From contig NZ_BBRM01000002.1 of the NCBI RefSeq assembly GCF_002090155.1, positions 310,001-374,000 of the forward strand: a stretch of 64,000 nt of DNA, in the 5' to 3' direction. Shown here piece after piece: positions 48,676 through 58,924 of the stretch. The DNA is from Demequina sp. NBRC 110056. GTDB taxonomy: Bacteria; Actinomycetota; Actinomycetes; Actinomycetales; Demequinaceae. The notes below the pieces were generated by a model. The model had not been told where the DNA came from, did not search any database, and was given only the letters and a program-made list of their open reading frames with translations. The translations under genes were made by a program, and so were the position numbers. Position 1 is the first letter of the stretch; each line of letters starts with the position of its first letter.

Positions 48676-50028
48676 ATGGCACGTGTGCGACCCCTGTCCG
48701 GCTACCCCGAGTGGACCCCCGCGGAGCGCGTGGTCGAGGCCTCCGTCCTCGACGCGCTGAGGGAGGTCTTCCGCCTCCACGGCTTCGCCGAGATCGAGAC
48801 GCGGGCGGTCGAGACCGTCGAGCGCTTGGCCGGCAAGTCCGAGGCCGCCAAGGAGATCTACACCCTCACGCGTTTGAATGCCGACGGCGACGCCGATGCG
48901 CGCCTGGGCCTCCACTTCGACCTCACCGTGCCCTTCGCCCGGTACGTCGAGGAGTTCCAGAACGACCTCGCGTTCCCCTTCAAGCGCTTCCAGATCCAGA
49001 AGGTCTGGCGGGGCGAGCGGCCGCAGGAGGGCCGGTACCGCGAGTTCTATCAGGCGGACATCGACGTCGTCGGGCGCCAGAACCTGCCGGCGCACCTCGA
49101 CGTCGAGGTCGCCGTGGTGATGGCGAGGGCGCTTGCCGCGCTTCCGCTGCCCGGCGTGACGATGCGCGTCAACAACCGACGGCTCGTCGAGGGCTTCTAC
49201 CGCGGCGTCGGGATCGACGACGTGGCGGGCGCGCTGCGCAGCGTGGACAAGCTCGACAAGATCGGGCCTGACGGCGTGCGAGCCGAGCTCGTGCAGCAGG
49301 ACGTGCCCGAGACAGCGGCCGACGCGATCCTCGAGCTCGCGCGTATCAGCGCACCGGACGGCACCTTCGTCGGCGCGGTCGAGGACCTGTGGGCGACCAC
49401 CACGACCGTCGCCGACGTCGCCGAGGCCCAGGCGCAGCTGCAGGACGGGCTGGCTCAGCTCGTGGCCCTCGTGGAGGGCGTCAACGCCGCGGTGCCGGGG
49501 ACGGCCGTGGCCGACCTGCGCATCGCCCGCGGCCTGGACTACTACACCGGCTCGGTCTACGAGACGTTCCTCGACGGACATGAGGACCTGGGATCGATCT
49601 GCTCTGGCGGCCGGTACGACTCGCTCGTGGCTGGCGGAGGCTTCCCGGGCGTCGGCATGTCGATCGGTGTCAGCCGGCTCGTCAGCCGCCTGCTCGGCGC
49701 GGGTCTCGCGACGGCGTCGCGCGCGGTGCCGACCGCCGTGCTGGTCGCGGTGACGGACGAGGAGTCGCGGGGAGAGTCGTCCGCGGTGGCCGATGCGCTG
49801 CGTGCGCGCGGCATCGCCACGGAGGTCGCGCCCTCGGCGGCGAAGTTCGGCAAGCAGATCCAGCACGCGGACCGCCGTGGCATCCCCTTCGTGTGGTTCC
49901 CGGCATCCGAGGCGGGCTCGCCCGACGAGGTGAAGGACATCCGCTCCGGTGACCAGGTCCCGGCCGATGCCGCCACGTGGGAGGCCCCGGCCGAGGACCT
50001 TCACCCGCGCATCGTCCCTGCCGACTGA
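48676..50028 (+). CDS. hisS: Histidyl-tRNA synthetase
   Basis: 450 residues. Class II motifs are visible: LHFDLTVPFARYVEE, FQIQKVWRGERPQEGRYREF and the histidine-A motif RGLDYYTGSVYETF, then GSICSGGRYDSLVAGGG. The anticodon domain is at the C-terminus. The ATG follows AACAAT by 6 nt without a Shine-Dalgarno, so it may be leaderless. It precedes aspS as in most actinobacteria. Confidence 0.95.
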   Translation: MARVRPLSGYPEWTPAERVVEASVLDALREVFRLHGFAEIETRAVETVERLAGKSEAAKEIYTLTRLNADGDADARLGLHFDLTVPFARYVEEFQNDLAFPFKRFQIQKVWRGERPQEGRYREFYQADIDVVGRQNLPAHLDVEVAVVMARALAALPLPGVTMRVNNRRLVEGFYRGVGIDDVAGALRSVDKLDKIGPDGVRAELVQQDVPETAADAILELARISAPDGTFVGAVEDLWATTTTVADVAEAQAQLQDGLAQLVALVEGVNAAVPGTAVADLRIARGLDYYTGSVYETFLDGHEDLGSICSGGRYDSLVAGGGFPGVGMSIGVSRLVSRLLGAGLATASRAVPTAVLVAVTDEESRGESSAVADALRARGIATEVAPSAAKFGKQIQHADRRGIPFVWFPASEAGSPDEVKDIRSGDQVPADAATWEAPAEDLHPRIVPAD

Positions 50029-50175
50029 GGCCTACCGGGCACGCGCACCCACCTCGCGCGCGCATCTGCCCTGCGTACGGGACAGCACTGCGTACGTGAC
50101 GGACATGTGGACGTGTCAACCCTGCACGCGGATCGGCGGTGCCCACGCGAGGGCTCTGGGCGTGCACCCACCCAG

Positions 50176-50196
50176 CACGCGCATCGGCGCTCCGCG
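50176..50196 (+). repeat. Dispersed intergenic repeat, copy 2
   Basis: 21 bases beginning CACGCGCATCGGCGCTC are identical, in inverted orientation, to 56121-56141. The first 17 also match 27689-27705. Located in the hisS-aspS spacer. Confidence 0.6.
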
Positions 50197-50259
50197 ACGG
50201 GCGAGGCGACGAGCGTACGGTCGGTGCCCGTGACTGAAACCCACGACCTCCCACGCGGC

Positions 50260-50265
50260 TAGAAT
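50260..50265 (+). promoter_or_regulatory. Candidate -10 box for aspS
   Basis: TAGAAT 57 nt upstream of the aspS start, in the 294-bp spacer after hisS. Confidence 0.4.
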
Positions 50266-50322
50266 TGGTCGCGACACCCCTATCCGGCGCGCCCGTCTAG
50301 CGCGCCCAAGAAAGGCTTGAAC

Positions 50323-52107
50323 GTGCTCCGCACCCACCTCGCAGGAAACCTCCGCGCTGCCGACGCCGGCACCACCGTCACCCTCGCCGGATGGGTCGGG
50401 CGCCGCCGCGACCACGGTGGCGTGGCCTTCATCGATCTGCGCGACGCCTCGGGCTACGCCCAGGTCGTCATCCGCGAGGACGTCGCCCACTCCCTGCGCA
50501 ACGAGTACGTCATCCAGGTCACCGGAGAGGTGCGCGATCGCCCCGAGGGGTCGTCGAACCCCAACCTGCCGAGCGGCGAGATCGAGGTCGTCGTCTCCGA
50601 CGTGACGATCCTCAACGAGTCCGCGCCGCTGCCCATGCCGGTCGACGAGCACGTCACCGTCGGCGAGGAGGCGCGCCTCAAGCACCGCTACATCGACCTG
50701 CGTCGCCCGCAGCCGCGCGCGAACATCGTGCTGCGCTCGAAGGCCAACCAGGCCGCGCGCCGCGTGCTCGACCGCCACGAGTTCCTCGAGATCGAGACCC
50801 CCACGCTGACGCGCTCGACCCCCGAGGGCGCGCGCGACTTCCTGGTGCCGGCACGCCTGGCGCCGGGCTCCTGGTACGCGCTGCCGCAGTCGCCGCAGCT
50901 GTTCAAGCAGCTGCTCATGGTCGCCGGCATGGAGCGGTACTACCAGATCGCCCGGTGCTACCGCGATGAGGACTTCCGCGCGGACCGCCAGCCCGAGTTC
51001 ACCCAGCTCGACATCGAGATGAGCTTCGTCGACCAGGACGACGTCATCGCGCTCGGCGAGGAGATCGTGCGCGAGCTGTGGTCGCTGATCGGCGTCGAGA
51101 TCTCGACGCCGATCCCGCGCATCACGTACGCCGACGCGATGGCGCGGTTCGGCTCCGACAAGCCCGACCTGCGGTTCGGCCTCGAGCTCACCGAGCTGAC
51201 CGACTACTTCAAGGACACACCATTCCGCGTGTTCCAGTCGGACTACGTGGGTGCTGTGGTGATGCCCGGCGGCGCCGACCAGCCGCGTCGCACGCTCGAC
51301 GCCTGGCAGGACTGGGCGAAGCAGCGCGGCGCGCGCGGCCTCGCCTACGTGCTCATCCAGGAGGACGGCGAGCTCGCCGGACCCGTCGCCAAGAACCTCT
51401 CCGACGAGGAGCGCGCCGGTCTCGCCGAGGCCGTCGGCGCCCAGCCCGGAGACTGCGTGTTCTTCGCCGCAGGCAAGCCGGAAGCGTCGCGCGCGCTCCT
51501 GGGTGCGGCGCGCCTCGAGATCGGCCGCCGCGTCGGCCTGATCGACGAGGACCGCTTCGAGTTCGTGTGGGTGGTCGACGCGCCGCTGTTCAAGGCCGTC
51601 GACTCCGACGATGACGATGTCGCCGTCGGCTCCGGCGCCTGGACCGCCGTCCACCACGCCTTCACCTCGCCCAAGCCCGAATACCTCGACACTTTCGAGG
51701 ACGTCCCGGGTGAGGCGCTTGCTTACGCCTACGACATCGTGTGCAACGGCAACGAGATCGGCGGCGGCTCGATCCGAATCCACCGCCAGGACGTGCAGGA
51801 GCGCGTGTTCAAGGTGATGGGCATCGGTGAGGAGGAGGCCCAGGAGAAGTTCGGGTTCCTGCTCGAGGCGTTCTCCTTCGGCGCGCCGCCCCACGGCGGC
51901 ATCGCGTTCGGTTGGGACCGCATCGTGGCGCTGCTGGCGAAGGCGGACTCGATCCGCGACGTCATCGCGTTCCCCAAGTCCGGTGGTGGGTACGACCCTC
52001 TGACGGCGGCGCCGGCACCTATCACCGCGGAGCAGCGCGCCGAGGCCGGCGTGGACTTCGTGGCGGAGGACGAGGACGCGGACGCGGAGGCGCCTGCCAG
52101 CGCCTGA
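50323..52107 (+). CDS. aspS: Aspartyl-tRNA synthetase
   Basis: 594 residues, the bacterial-type class IIb enzyme with a GAD insertion domain. The OB-fold start [19 protein letters not shown] and [20 protein letters not shown] are clear, along with the motif 2 region [20 protein letters not shown] and the motif 3 end [19 protein letters not shown]. Whether it also charges tRNA-Asn cannot be read here. GTG 50323 is preferred to TTG 50317 because AAAGG lies 7 nt upstream of it. The stop is followed by a hairpin. Confidence 0.96.
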   Translation: MLRTHLAGNLRAADAGTTVTLAGWVGRRRDHGGVAFIDLRDASGYAQVVIREDVAHSLRNEYVIQVTGEVRDRPEGSSNPNLPSGEIEVVVSDVTILNESAPLPMPVDEHVTVGEEARLKHRYIDLRRPQPRANIVLRSKANQAARRVLDRHEFLEIETPTLTRSTPEGARDFLVPARLAPGSWYALPQSPQLFKQLLMVAGMERYYQIARCYRDEDFRADRQPEFTQLDIEMSFVDQDDVIALGEEIVRELWSLIGVEISTPIPRITYADAMARFGSDKPDLRFGLELTELTDYFKDTPFRVFQSDYVGAVVMPGGADQPRRTLDAWQDWAKQRGARGLAYVLIQEDGELAGPVAKNLSDEERAGLAEAVGAQPGDCVFFAAGKPEASRALLGAARLEIGRRVGLIDEDRFEFVWVVDAPLFKAVDSDDDDVAVGSGAWTAVHHAFTSPKPEYLDTFEDVPGEALAYAYDIVCNGNEIGGGSIRIHRQDVQERVFKVMGIGEEEAQEKFGFLLEAFSFGAPPHGGIAFGWDRIVALLAKADSIRDVIAFPKSGGGYDPLTAAPAPITAEQRAEAGVDFVAEDEDADAEAPASA

Positions 52108-52108
52108 A

Positions 52109-52132
52109 CGCCCTCTGGGGACCCGGAGGGCG
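52109..52132 (+). terminator. Terminator of aspS
   Basis: CGCCCTC pairs with GAGGGCG; the stem extends inward through a T-G pair and GGG/CCC to a tiny loop. It lies directly after the aspS stop. Confidence 0.6.
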
Positions 52133-52167
52133 GCGACCTTGCCATGGCAGGGCGGGCGGAATCCCCC

Positions 52168-52173
52168 TAGGTT
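52168..52173 (+). promoter_or_regulatory. -10 box of a leaderless promoter for the surface protein
   Basis: TAGGTT ends 6 nt before ATG 52180, and no Shine-Dalgarno is present. Confidence 0.5.
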
Positions 52174-52179
52174 GGCACC

Positions 52180-55100
52180 ATGGGAGCGAAGGGGCTGGTC
52201 GCCGGGGGAGTGCTGACGGTTCTCGTGGTGAGCGCGCTCGCCATGAGTGCTCTGACGGTGACCGCGGCTCCGGCTGCGGCGGCCGAGCCCAATCCCACCA
52301 TCGCCGACCAGTGCGGCTTCGACACGACGCTCGTGCTGGATGCCTCGGGATCGATCAACAGCGCGGGAGCGACCGAGTCGGTGCGCGGGGCCGCCACCGC
52401 GTTCCTTCAGGCGATGTCCGGCACGGACTCGACGGCACGGGTGGTGGACTTCGCGACGTTCGCTCGTGAGAGCGCGCCGTCCACGCTGGTGACGGCCGAC
52501 ACTCTCGCGCCCGGGGGTGTGCACGCCAGGGCCTTGCACGCGTACTACCACCCCAAGCCCCCGGCGCAGCCTGGAGTGAACCCGCATCAGTTCACCCGAG
52601 GTGCCGTCGGCTCCGAGAGCAGCTACCGCACCCCGAGAGGTGACTCCACCCAGTACACGAACTGGGATGCGGCGTTGCACCTCACACGCGATGCGCCGCC
52701 CGAGCTGGTCGTGTTCGTCACGGACGGCGACCCGACCGCGGTCGATTCGGACCAGCCCGGCGACCCGTTCTACACGGGCGCGTCCGACCCGGATGTGCGC
52801 ATGAACATGATGGATGGTGACGCGCAAGCGCTCGCTCTGTCGCGTGCGGTCGCGGAGGCCGATGCGCTCAAGCTCGCCGGGTCGCGAGTGCTCGTCATCG
52901 GCGTTGGTGGCGCGTTCTCGGGATCGGATTCGGCGACACGCCTCAAGGCGATCTCGGGCGAGGTGGTCGTCAACGATGCCACCGTCGGAACGGTATCGAC
53001 ACTCAACGACTTCGACGTCGCCTTGGTCCGGAACTTCGACACGCTGACCTCGGTGCTGCGCAGCGTGGTGACGCAGCTGTGCTCGCCCTCGCTCACCATT
53101 CGCAAGCTCGCGCAGTCCGGCGCGTCCGACGCCTACGCTCCCGCGACAGGCTGGGACTTCACGGCGACGCCCGCTGTTCCGGGAGGGACCTACTCGTGGA
53201 TCCAGCCCTCTGGCGCTGCCGTCGGGCCGCAGACGGTGACGACCAACGCCAACGGCAACGCGCAGTTCCAGTGGGAGCCTGCGCCGTCGTCGGCCTCCTC
53301 CACCGTGACCGTCCAGGAGACGGCGCAGTCCGACTTCACGAGTGACAGATACCGCTGCGAGATCCGCGGCAGCGACGGCTCCGTGACGGTCGACGAGGGG
53401 CCCATCGCGACAGGCGGGTTCGATCTCGCTCTCGAGTCCGACAGCATCGTCGCGTGCGAGGTGTGGAACTCGTACGACTACACGCCCGGCGTCACGCTGA
53501 CCAAGACGGATGCTCCAGCAGTCGTGCGCGGCGACGGGGCGGGCACCGCGGTGACGTCGAGCTTCACCGTGACCAACGACGGCAACACCGACCTGCAGAT
53601 GGCGGACATCGTCGACGACCTGTGCACACCTGTCACCTACAGCGACGCGGACGGCACGCTCTCGCCGGGAGAGACGTGGAACGCGACGTGCACGCGTACC
53701 GTGCAGCATCCCGTCACCAGCGATCCGGTCTCCGTCACCAACACCGCCACCGTGCGCGGCACCGACCCTCGGGGGACCGAGGTTCCCGGAACGGCGACAG
53801 GCACCGTCGAGGTCCACACACCCGCGATCGCCGTCGACAAGGTCGGCTCGGTGGCCACGGTCGACGGGTCAGGCGACGTCACCTACACCTACGCCGTCAC
53901 GAACCCGGGCAACGTGCCGCTCGCGGTCGCCATCACGGATGACATGTGCGCGCCGGTGACGGGCCCGCTCGCTGGCGGCGACACCGACACCGATGGCCTG
54001 CTCGACCCCGCCGAGACGTGGGAGTACTCGTGCACGGCCACGATCACGGAGGACACCCACAACACCGTGGAGGTCACCGGCACGCCGCCCCTCGGGCCGC
54101 CCGTCACCGCGACCGACACGTGGCTGGTCTCGGTGGTCCACCCCGGGCTCGACCTGACGAAGAGCGCGAGCCGTCACACGGTCCTTGCCGGCGCCACCGT
54201 GACGTACTCGTACACGGTCACCACGGGCGGCGGCGACCAGCCCATCACCCCCGCTACGCCCGCGACGCGCGACACGTGGGTGACCGACACCCATTGCGGC
54301 CCGGTGGAGTTCGTCGACGGTGACGGCAACGGCGACGGGATCCTGCAGCCCACGGAGACGTGGACCTACAGCTGCGACCAGGTGCTGACCGCGGACACCC
54401 TCAACCGCGCGCAGGTCCAGGGGACGCCACCCGGCGGGGGCATCCTCACCGACATCGCGACCGACGTCGTGCGCGTCCTGACGCCCGGGGTCGCCGTGGA
54501 GAAGGTCGCGCTGCTCGACACCGTCGAGAGCGGCGGCGAGGCGGGATACCTCTACGCCGTGCAGAACACCGGCGAGGTCGGCCTCACCGGCATCGCGGAG
54601 TCCGTCGACGATGACCTGTGCACGCCGCTCGAGGAGCTGTACGTCGATCCCGCGGGCACCGGCGTGCTTCCGCCCGGTGAGGTCTGGCTCTTCGGATGCG
54701 TCACGACGCTGGAGAAGGGGCCGGGGAGCGAACCCGCGACGCCGTTCTCCGTCCAGAACACGTTCACCATCACGGCCGTGCCCACCATCCCAGGCATCCC
54801 TGGCGAGCCGGGGGTCACCGGACCCCCACTCACGCCCACCGCGACGGCGACGGTGGACGTGGTCCAGCCCGGGATCAACATCGTCAAGTCCGTCTCGGAC
54901 GACTACGTCCCGGTGGGCTCGGCCGTCGAGTGGACGGCCCGCGTGACCAACACGGGAGACGTGCCGCTGTCCTCGATCGATGTGAGCGACGACAACTGCT
55001 CTCCCATGACCTATCAGAGCGGCGACGCGAACGGCGACCAGCTCCTGGACCTCACCGAGGAGTGGGTGTTCACCTGCGGCGACAGCGTGCCGACGGCGAT

Positions 55101-56061
55101 CCTCAACACCGCGACCGTGGTCGGCCACAGCCCGACGGGGACCTCCGTGACGGCTATCGACACGGCACAGGTCGACGTGTACGACGCCCAGATCACGCTC
55201 ACCAAGGTCGTCGACCGCGAGATCGTGCCGACCGGCACCACCGTCACGTGGACGCTCGAGGCGACGAACCCGGGGTCTGACCCGGTCTCCGCGGTCGCCT
55301 TCGAGGACACGCTCTGCGACGGCGTTGTGGGACCCACGGGTGACACGAACACCGACGGGAACCTGGATCCGACGGAGACCTGGGGGTACACGTGCACGAG
55401 CGTCATCACGGATCCGCACATCAACGTGGCGCTGATCGGTGGACGCGACCCCGGATCGCAGATCCTGCTCGCCGCGGCGGCGGCCGGCTCGATGCCCTAC
55501 GACGCGGGGATCGAGGTCGTGAAGACCGCTGACCGCTCGCAGGCGCGGGCCGGCGACGAGGTGACCTACACGTACACCGTCACCAACACGGGCGAGGTGC
55601 CACTCGCGGACGTGAGGGACCTCATCGTCGACGACCGGTGCGCGAGCGTGGCCTATGTGTCGGGCGACCTCGACGAGAACGGCCTCCTCACCGGCAGCGG
55701 CGACATCTTCGAGACGGGGCCGCCGGAGACCTGGGAGTTCACCTGCGCGGCCGTGCTGACGGCCACCACCACCAACGTCGTGACCGTCACCGGCACCCCG
55801 GTGAACCCGCAGTCGCCCACGCCCAGCACGCCGCTGGGCCCGCCGGTCACGCACCAGGGCACGGTGACGGTGGTGGTGCCCGCGGGCGGCACGACCCCGC
55901 CGGACCCGGGACAGACGCCGACCACGCCCACCGAGAACCCCCCGACGAGCGGGCTGTCGAACACGGGCGCGTCGGGGCTGCTGTGGCTGTGGGTGGCGGC
56001 GACGGCGGTCGCGCTCGGGTTCGGGATTATCGCTGCCGCGACGCGCCGGCGCACCGCCTGA
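52180..56061 (+). CDS. Large surface protein: vWA domain, seven DUF11/DUF7507-like repeats, LSNTG sorting signal
   Basis: 1293 residues. A signal peptide (residues 1-34, ending APAAAAEP) is followed by a von Willebrand A domain (about 40-300) with the MIDAS motif DASGSIN and VVFVTDGDPT. A linker domain (300-435) leads to seven repeats of about 107-125 residues starting near 437, 546, 653, 766, 894, 1000 and 1107. Each repeat contains a Cys in a DxxC motif and a second in the ETWxxxC motif. A Pro/Thr stalk and LSNTG (near 1259), a hydrophobic helix and ARRR-type tail follow, as in sortase substrates. The likely role is adhesion or a wall-bound structure. No sortase gene is in the window. Confidence 0.88.
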   Translation: MGAKGLVAGGVLTVLVVSALAMSALTVTAAPAAAAEPNPTIADQCGFDTTLVLDASGSINSAGATESVRGAATAFLQAMSGTDSTARVVDFATFARESAPSTLVTADTLAPGGVHARALHAYYHPKPPAQPGVNPHQFTRGAVGSESSYRTPRGDSTQYTNWDAALHLTRDAPPELVVFVTDGDPTAVDSDQPGDPFYTGASDPDVRMNMMDGDAQALALSRAVAEADALKLAGSRVLVIGVGGAFSGSDSATRLKAISGEVVVNDATVGTVSTLNDFDVALVRNFDTLTSVLRSVVTQLCSPSLTIRKLAQSGASDAYAPATGWDFTATPAVPGGTYSWIQPSGAAVGPQTVTTNANGNAQFQWEPAPSSASSTVTVQETAQSDFTSDRYRCEIRGSDGSVTVDEGPIATGGFDLALESDSIVACEVWNSYDYTPGVTLTKTDAPAVVRGDGAGTAVTSSFTVTNDGNTDLQMADIVDDLCTPVTYSDADGTLSPGETWNATCTRTVQHPVTSDPVSVTNTATVRGTDPRGTEVPGTATGTVEVHTPAIAVDKVGSVATVDGSGDVTYTYAVTNPGNVPLAVAITDDMCAPVTGPLAGGDTDTDGLLDPAETWEYSCTATITEDTHNTVEVTGTPPLGPPVTATDTWLVSVVHPGLDLTKSASRHTVLAGATVTYSYTVTTGGGDQPITPATPATRDTWVTDTHCGPVEFVDGDGNGDGILQPTETWTYSCDQVLTADTLNRAQVQGTPPGGGILTDIATDVVRVLTPGVAVEKVALLDTVESGGEAGYLYAVQNTGEVGLTGIAESVDDDLCTPLEELYVDPAGTGVLPPGEVWLFGCVTTLEKGPGSEPATPFSVQNTFTITAVPTIPGIPGEPGVTGPPLTPTATATVDVVQPGINIVKSVSDDYVPVGSAVEWTARVTNTGDVPLSSIDVSDDNCSPMTYQSGDANGDQLLDLTEEWVFTCGDSVPTAILNTATVVGHSPTGTSVTAIDTAQVDVYDAQITLTKVVDREIVPTGTTVTWTLEATNPGSDPVSAVAFEDTLCDGVVGPTGDTNTDGNLDPTETWGYTCTSVITDPHINVALIGGRDPGSQILLAAAAAGSMPYDAGIEVVKTADRSQARAGDEVTYTYTVTNTGEVPLADVRDLIVDDRCASVAYVSGDLDENGLLTGSGDIFETGPPETWEFTCAAVLTATTTNVVTVTGTPVNPQSPTPSTPLGPPVTHQGTVTVVVPAGGTTPPDPGQTPTTPTENPPTSGLSNTGASGLLWLWVAATAVALGFGIIAAATRRRTA

Positions 56062-56120
56062 GCCGGCGCGGGGCGGGCTCACGCGCCCGTGCCGGTGACG
56101 CCGCCGGAGGGTTCCGCCCT

Positions 56121-56141
56121 CGCGGAGCGCCGATGCGCGTG
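56121..56141 (-). repeat. Dispersed intergenic repeat, copy 3 (inverted)
   Basis: The reverse complement is identical over 21 bases to 50176-50196. It is in the spacer between the vWA protein and the SLH carboxypeptidase. Confidence 0.6.
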
Positions 56142-56230
56142 CACGGGGTGGTCTCCCGTCTCACCTGGTCTCGGGGCTAGTCTGACTCCACCGTCGCGCG
56201 AGTGTCGCGACGCTGGGGGGGAGATGCGGC

Positions 56231-57547
56231 GTGCACAGTGCGGGCGTGGTGGAGACGAGGCGTTTGCGCGTCGGTGTGTCTCGCGTGGTCGCGGTGCTCG
56301 CCATGGCGGTCGTGGCCGTCACCAGCATCGTGGCCGCAGCCGCACCGTCATCCGCCGCCACCGAGGGCTTTCGCGACGTCACGGGCAAGCACCAGTTCTA
56401 CCGCGAGATCTCGTGGCTGTCGTCGAGCGGGATCACGACGGGATACGCGGACAACAGCTTCCGGCCCGCGAACAAGGTGTCTCGCGAGGCCTTCGCCGCG
56501 TACCTCTACCGGCTCGCAGGCAAGCCCCCCGTGAGGCTCCCGTCCCGCTCACCCTTCCGAGACGTGGGCGTCTCGGCGCTGTTCTATCGGGAGATCGTGT
56601 GGCTGGCGCAGCAGGGCATCACGACAGGATGGGCCGACGGCTCGTTCCGCCCCAAGGAGCCGATCACGCGGGATGCGATGGCGGCGTTTCTCTACCGCTT
56701 CGAAGGTCGTCCGTCGTTCGCTGCACCCGCGCGCTCGCCCTTCAAGGACGTGACGCGCGCGACGAAGTTCTACAAGGAGATCACCTGGATGCGCGCGAGC
56801 GGGCGCTCGACGGGATGGTCCGACGGCACGTACCGGCCCTATGCCAGCACCACCCGTGAGGCGACGGCGGCGTTCCTGTTCCGCGGGTACGGTCCGCGGG
56901 GCTACACGGCTCCTGCGTACGCGCCACCGACGACGTGGGACCCGGACCGGGACGTCAGCCGGATGCTCAGCGACCCCGAGTCCGTGCTCGTCGTGGTCAA
57001 CAAGCGGCGACCGCTCGACCCCATCCGCTACGTGCCGCCGGACCTCGTGTCCGTCTCCGGCGTGCCGGGAGGGTCGAACCACCGCCTCCGGCGCGAGGCC
57101 GCTCAGCAGCTCACGGCGATGTCGCGCGCGGCCAAGAGCAACGGACTGAGCTTCTCGGTGAGCTCCTCGTACCGCTCGTACAGCTACCAGGCGGGGCTGT
57201 TCCGCAACTACTCGAACCGCTTTGGCGTCGCGTCGGCCGAGCGCTTCAGCGCCCGGCCCGGGCACTCGGAGCATCAGACAGGGCTCGGGGTGGACGTGTC
57301 GAGCACCGGCTGCACCATCAGCGGATGCTTTGGCACGTCGGCTGTGGGCCGTTGGGTCGCCCGTCATGCTCATGAATACGGCTACATCGTCCGATATCCA
57401 GAGGGCAAGACTCACGTGACCGGGTACATCTACGAACCGTGGCACCTGCGCTACGTGGGGGTGGAGCTCGCGAGCGAGATGCGTGCGCGGGGCGTCACCA
57501 CGCTCGAGGAGTTCTTCGGGTTGGGCAGCGCGCCGACGTACCGCTGA
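56231..57547 (+). CDS. SLH-anchored D,D-carboxypeptidase (VanY/M15 family)
   Basis: 438 residues. A signal peptide (VVAVLAMAVVAVTSIVAAA) is followed by three S-layer-homology repeats (about 45-95, 108-160, 170-222), each with FRDV/FKDV, FYREI/FYKEI, GITTGYADNSFRP and a TREAxAAFLYR-like end. The C-terminal M15 peptidase holds SSSYRSYSYQ, ARPGHSEHQTGLGVDV (zinc His and Asp) and IYEPWHLRYVG (final His). It should cut the terminal D-Ala of stem peptides at the wall. GTG 56231 has GGGGGGAG 7 nt upstream. It is a paralog, in its anchor part only, of the next gene. Confidence 0.9.
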   Translation: MHSAGVVETRRLRVGVSRVVAVLAMAVVAVTSIVAAAAPSSAATEGFRDVTGKHQFYREISWLSSSGITTGYADNSFRPANKVSREAFAAYLYRLAGKPPVRLPSRSPFRDVGVSALFYREIVWLAQQGITTGWADGSFRPKEPITRDAMAAFLYRFEGRPSFAAPARSPFKDVTRATKFYKEITWMRASGRSTGWSDGTYRPYASTTREATAAFLFRGYGPRGYTAPAYAPPTTWDPDRDVSRMLSDPESVLVVVNKRRPLDPIRYVPPDLVSVSGVPGGSNHRLRREAAQQLTAMSRAAKSNGLSFSVSSSYRSYSYQAGLFRNYSNRFGVASAERFSARPGHSEHQTGLGVDVSSTGCTISGCFGTSAVGRWVARHAHEYGYIVRYPEGKTHVTGYIYEPWHLRYVGVELASEMRARGVTTLEEFFGLGSAPTYR

Positions 57548-57700
57548 CGGTTCGCGGGCGCCGCGACACGCTCGACAGTGGTCTGTCACACACCTGAGAG
57601 ATCCTTCTGCCGTTCTCAGAACGTGAAGGTTACGGTGGCGTGAAGTCGAGGGCGTCCGCGGGCCTGAACCGGTCGCGGCGCCCACCGGAGGAGGAGCACG

Positions 57701-58912
57701 ATGGTGGCAACGCAGGTGGCCGGAGCCCAGGCGTCGCGAGCGCATGGCGCGATGAGGCGGACGATCGTGGCGGCGGTCCTCGCGCTGCTGGCGGCGGTCG
57801 CGGTGGTCCCGGCGACATCGGCGCCGTCGCAGGCGGCGACCACGGGCTTCCGCGACGTCACGAACCACTACCAGTTCTATCGCGAGATCTCCTGGCTCAC
57901 GGAGAAGGGGATCACCACCGGCTACGCCGGCAACTGGTTCCGTCCCGAGTGGGAGGTCTCGCGCGAGGCATTCGCCGCGTTCCTCTACCGCCTCGCGGGC
58001 CGTCCCGGCGTCTCGATGTCGTCTCGCTCGCCCTTCAAGGACGTGCCCAAGAGCCACCAGTTCTACAAGGAGATCGTCTGGCTCGACAAGCAGGGGATCA
58101 CCACCGGCTGGTCGGACGGCACGTTTCGGCCCGACCAGGCGATCGACCGCAACGCCATGGCGGCATTCCTCTACCGCTACGAGGGCAAGCCGAGCTTCTC
58201 CCCGCCGTCGAGGTCGCCCTTCAAGGACCTCAACCGCAGCTCCAAGTTCTACAAGGAGATCACGTGGCTGCGCACGACGGGGATCACCACCGGCTTCGCC
58301 GACGGCACCTTCCGTCCCTACGCGAGCACGTCTCGTGCGGCGACGGCGGCGTTCCTGTTCCGCGGCTTCGGCAGCGGCTCCTACAAGGCGCCCACCTACG
58401 TGGCGCCGCGCACGCCGTTCAAGGCCAGCGAGGTCCTCTCGGTCGCGCGCTCCCAGGTGGGCTACAAGGAGCCGAGCTTCCGCAAGAACAAGTACAACGA
58501 CTGGATCGGCGGCAGCAGCGCCTGGTGCCAGGTGTACGTCGGGTGGGTGTTCGAGAAGGCCGGATACCCCGGCTACGTGCCGCGCGAGGCGTACTACGAC
58601 CAGGACTTCAACCCGCCTGCCGGTCGCTCGACCTTCGTGGGACGCCTGCAGTCCGCAGGTGTCCTCGACTGGAACGTCAGCCTGTCCGACCTCGACCCCG
58701 GAGACGTCGTGCTCATCAACTGGGGCACCGGCCAGGGCGTGAGCCACGCGGCGATCGTCGACCGCGTGTCGGGCAACGGCGCGTGGTTCTACGAGGGCAA
58801 CACCACGTCGGGCACGGGTTCGTCGGCTCGCGGCGTGTTCCACCGCTGGCGTTCGCTCAGCGTCGTCGACGCGGTGTTCACCCCGCAGGCGTACTACGAC
58901 GCCACGCACTAG
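57701..58912 (+). CDS. SLH-anchored CHAP-domain amidase/endopeptidase
   Basis: 403 residues. A signal peptide (about residues 18-46) and three SLH repeats closely match the preceding gene (GFRDVTNHYQFYREISWL, GITTGWSDGTFRPDQ). The C-terminal CHAP domain has Cys276 in SSAWCQVYVGWVFEKAGY, His in GVSHAAIVDRV and WFYEGNT, the Cys-His-polar triad of peptidoglycan-cleaving CHAP enzymes. GGAGGAGGAG lies before ATG 57701. It is convergent with an MFS transporter gene, sharing an inverted repeat as terminator. Confidence 0.88.
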   Translation: MVATQVAGAQASRAHGAMRRTIVAAVLALLAAVAVVPATSAPSQAATTGFRDVTNHYQFYREISWLTEKGITTGYAGNWFRPEWEVSREAFAAFLYRLAGRPGVSMSSRSPFKDVPKSHQFYKEIVWLDKQGITTGWSDGTFRPDQAIDRNAMAAFLYRYEGKPSFSPPSRSPFKDLNRSSKFYKEITWLRTTGITTGFADGTFRPYASTSRAATAAFLFRGFGSGSYKAPTYVAPRTPFKASEVLSVARSQVGYKEPSFRKNKYNDWIGGSSAWCQVYVGWVFEKAGYPGYVPREAYYDQDFNPPAGRSTFVGRLQSAGVLDWNVSLSDLDPGDVVLINWGTGQGVSHAAIVDRVSGNGAWFYEGNTTSGTGSSARGVFHRWRSLSVVDAVFTPQAYYDATH

Positions 58913-58924
58913 GGACATCGTTGG

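Noticed and set aside
50116..53817. 1233-codon antisense frame over aspS and the surface protein
   Set aside because: The translation is low-complexity Arg/Gly/Val with no domain; both opposite genes are clearly real.
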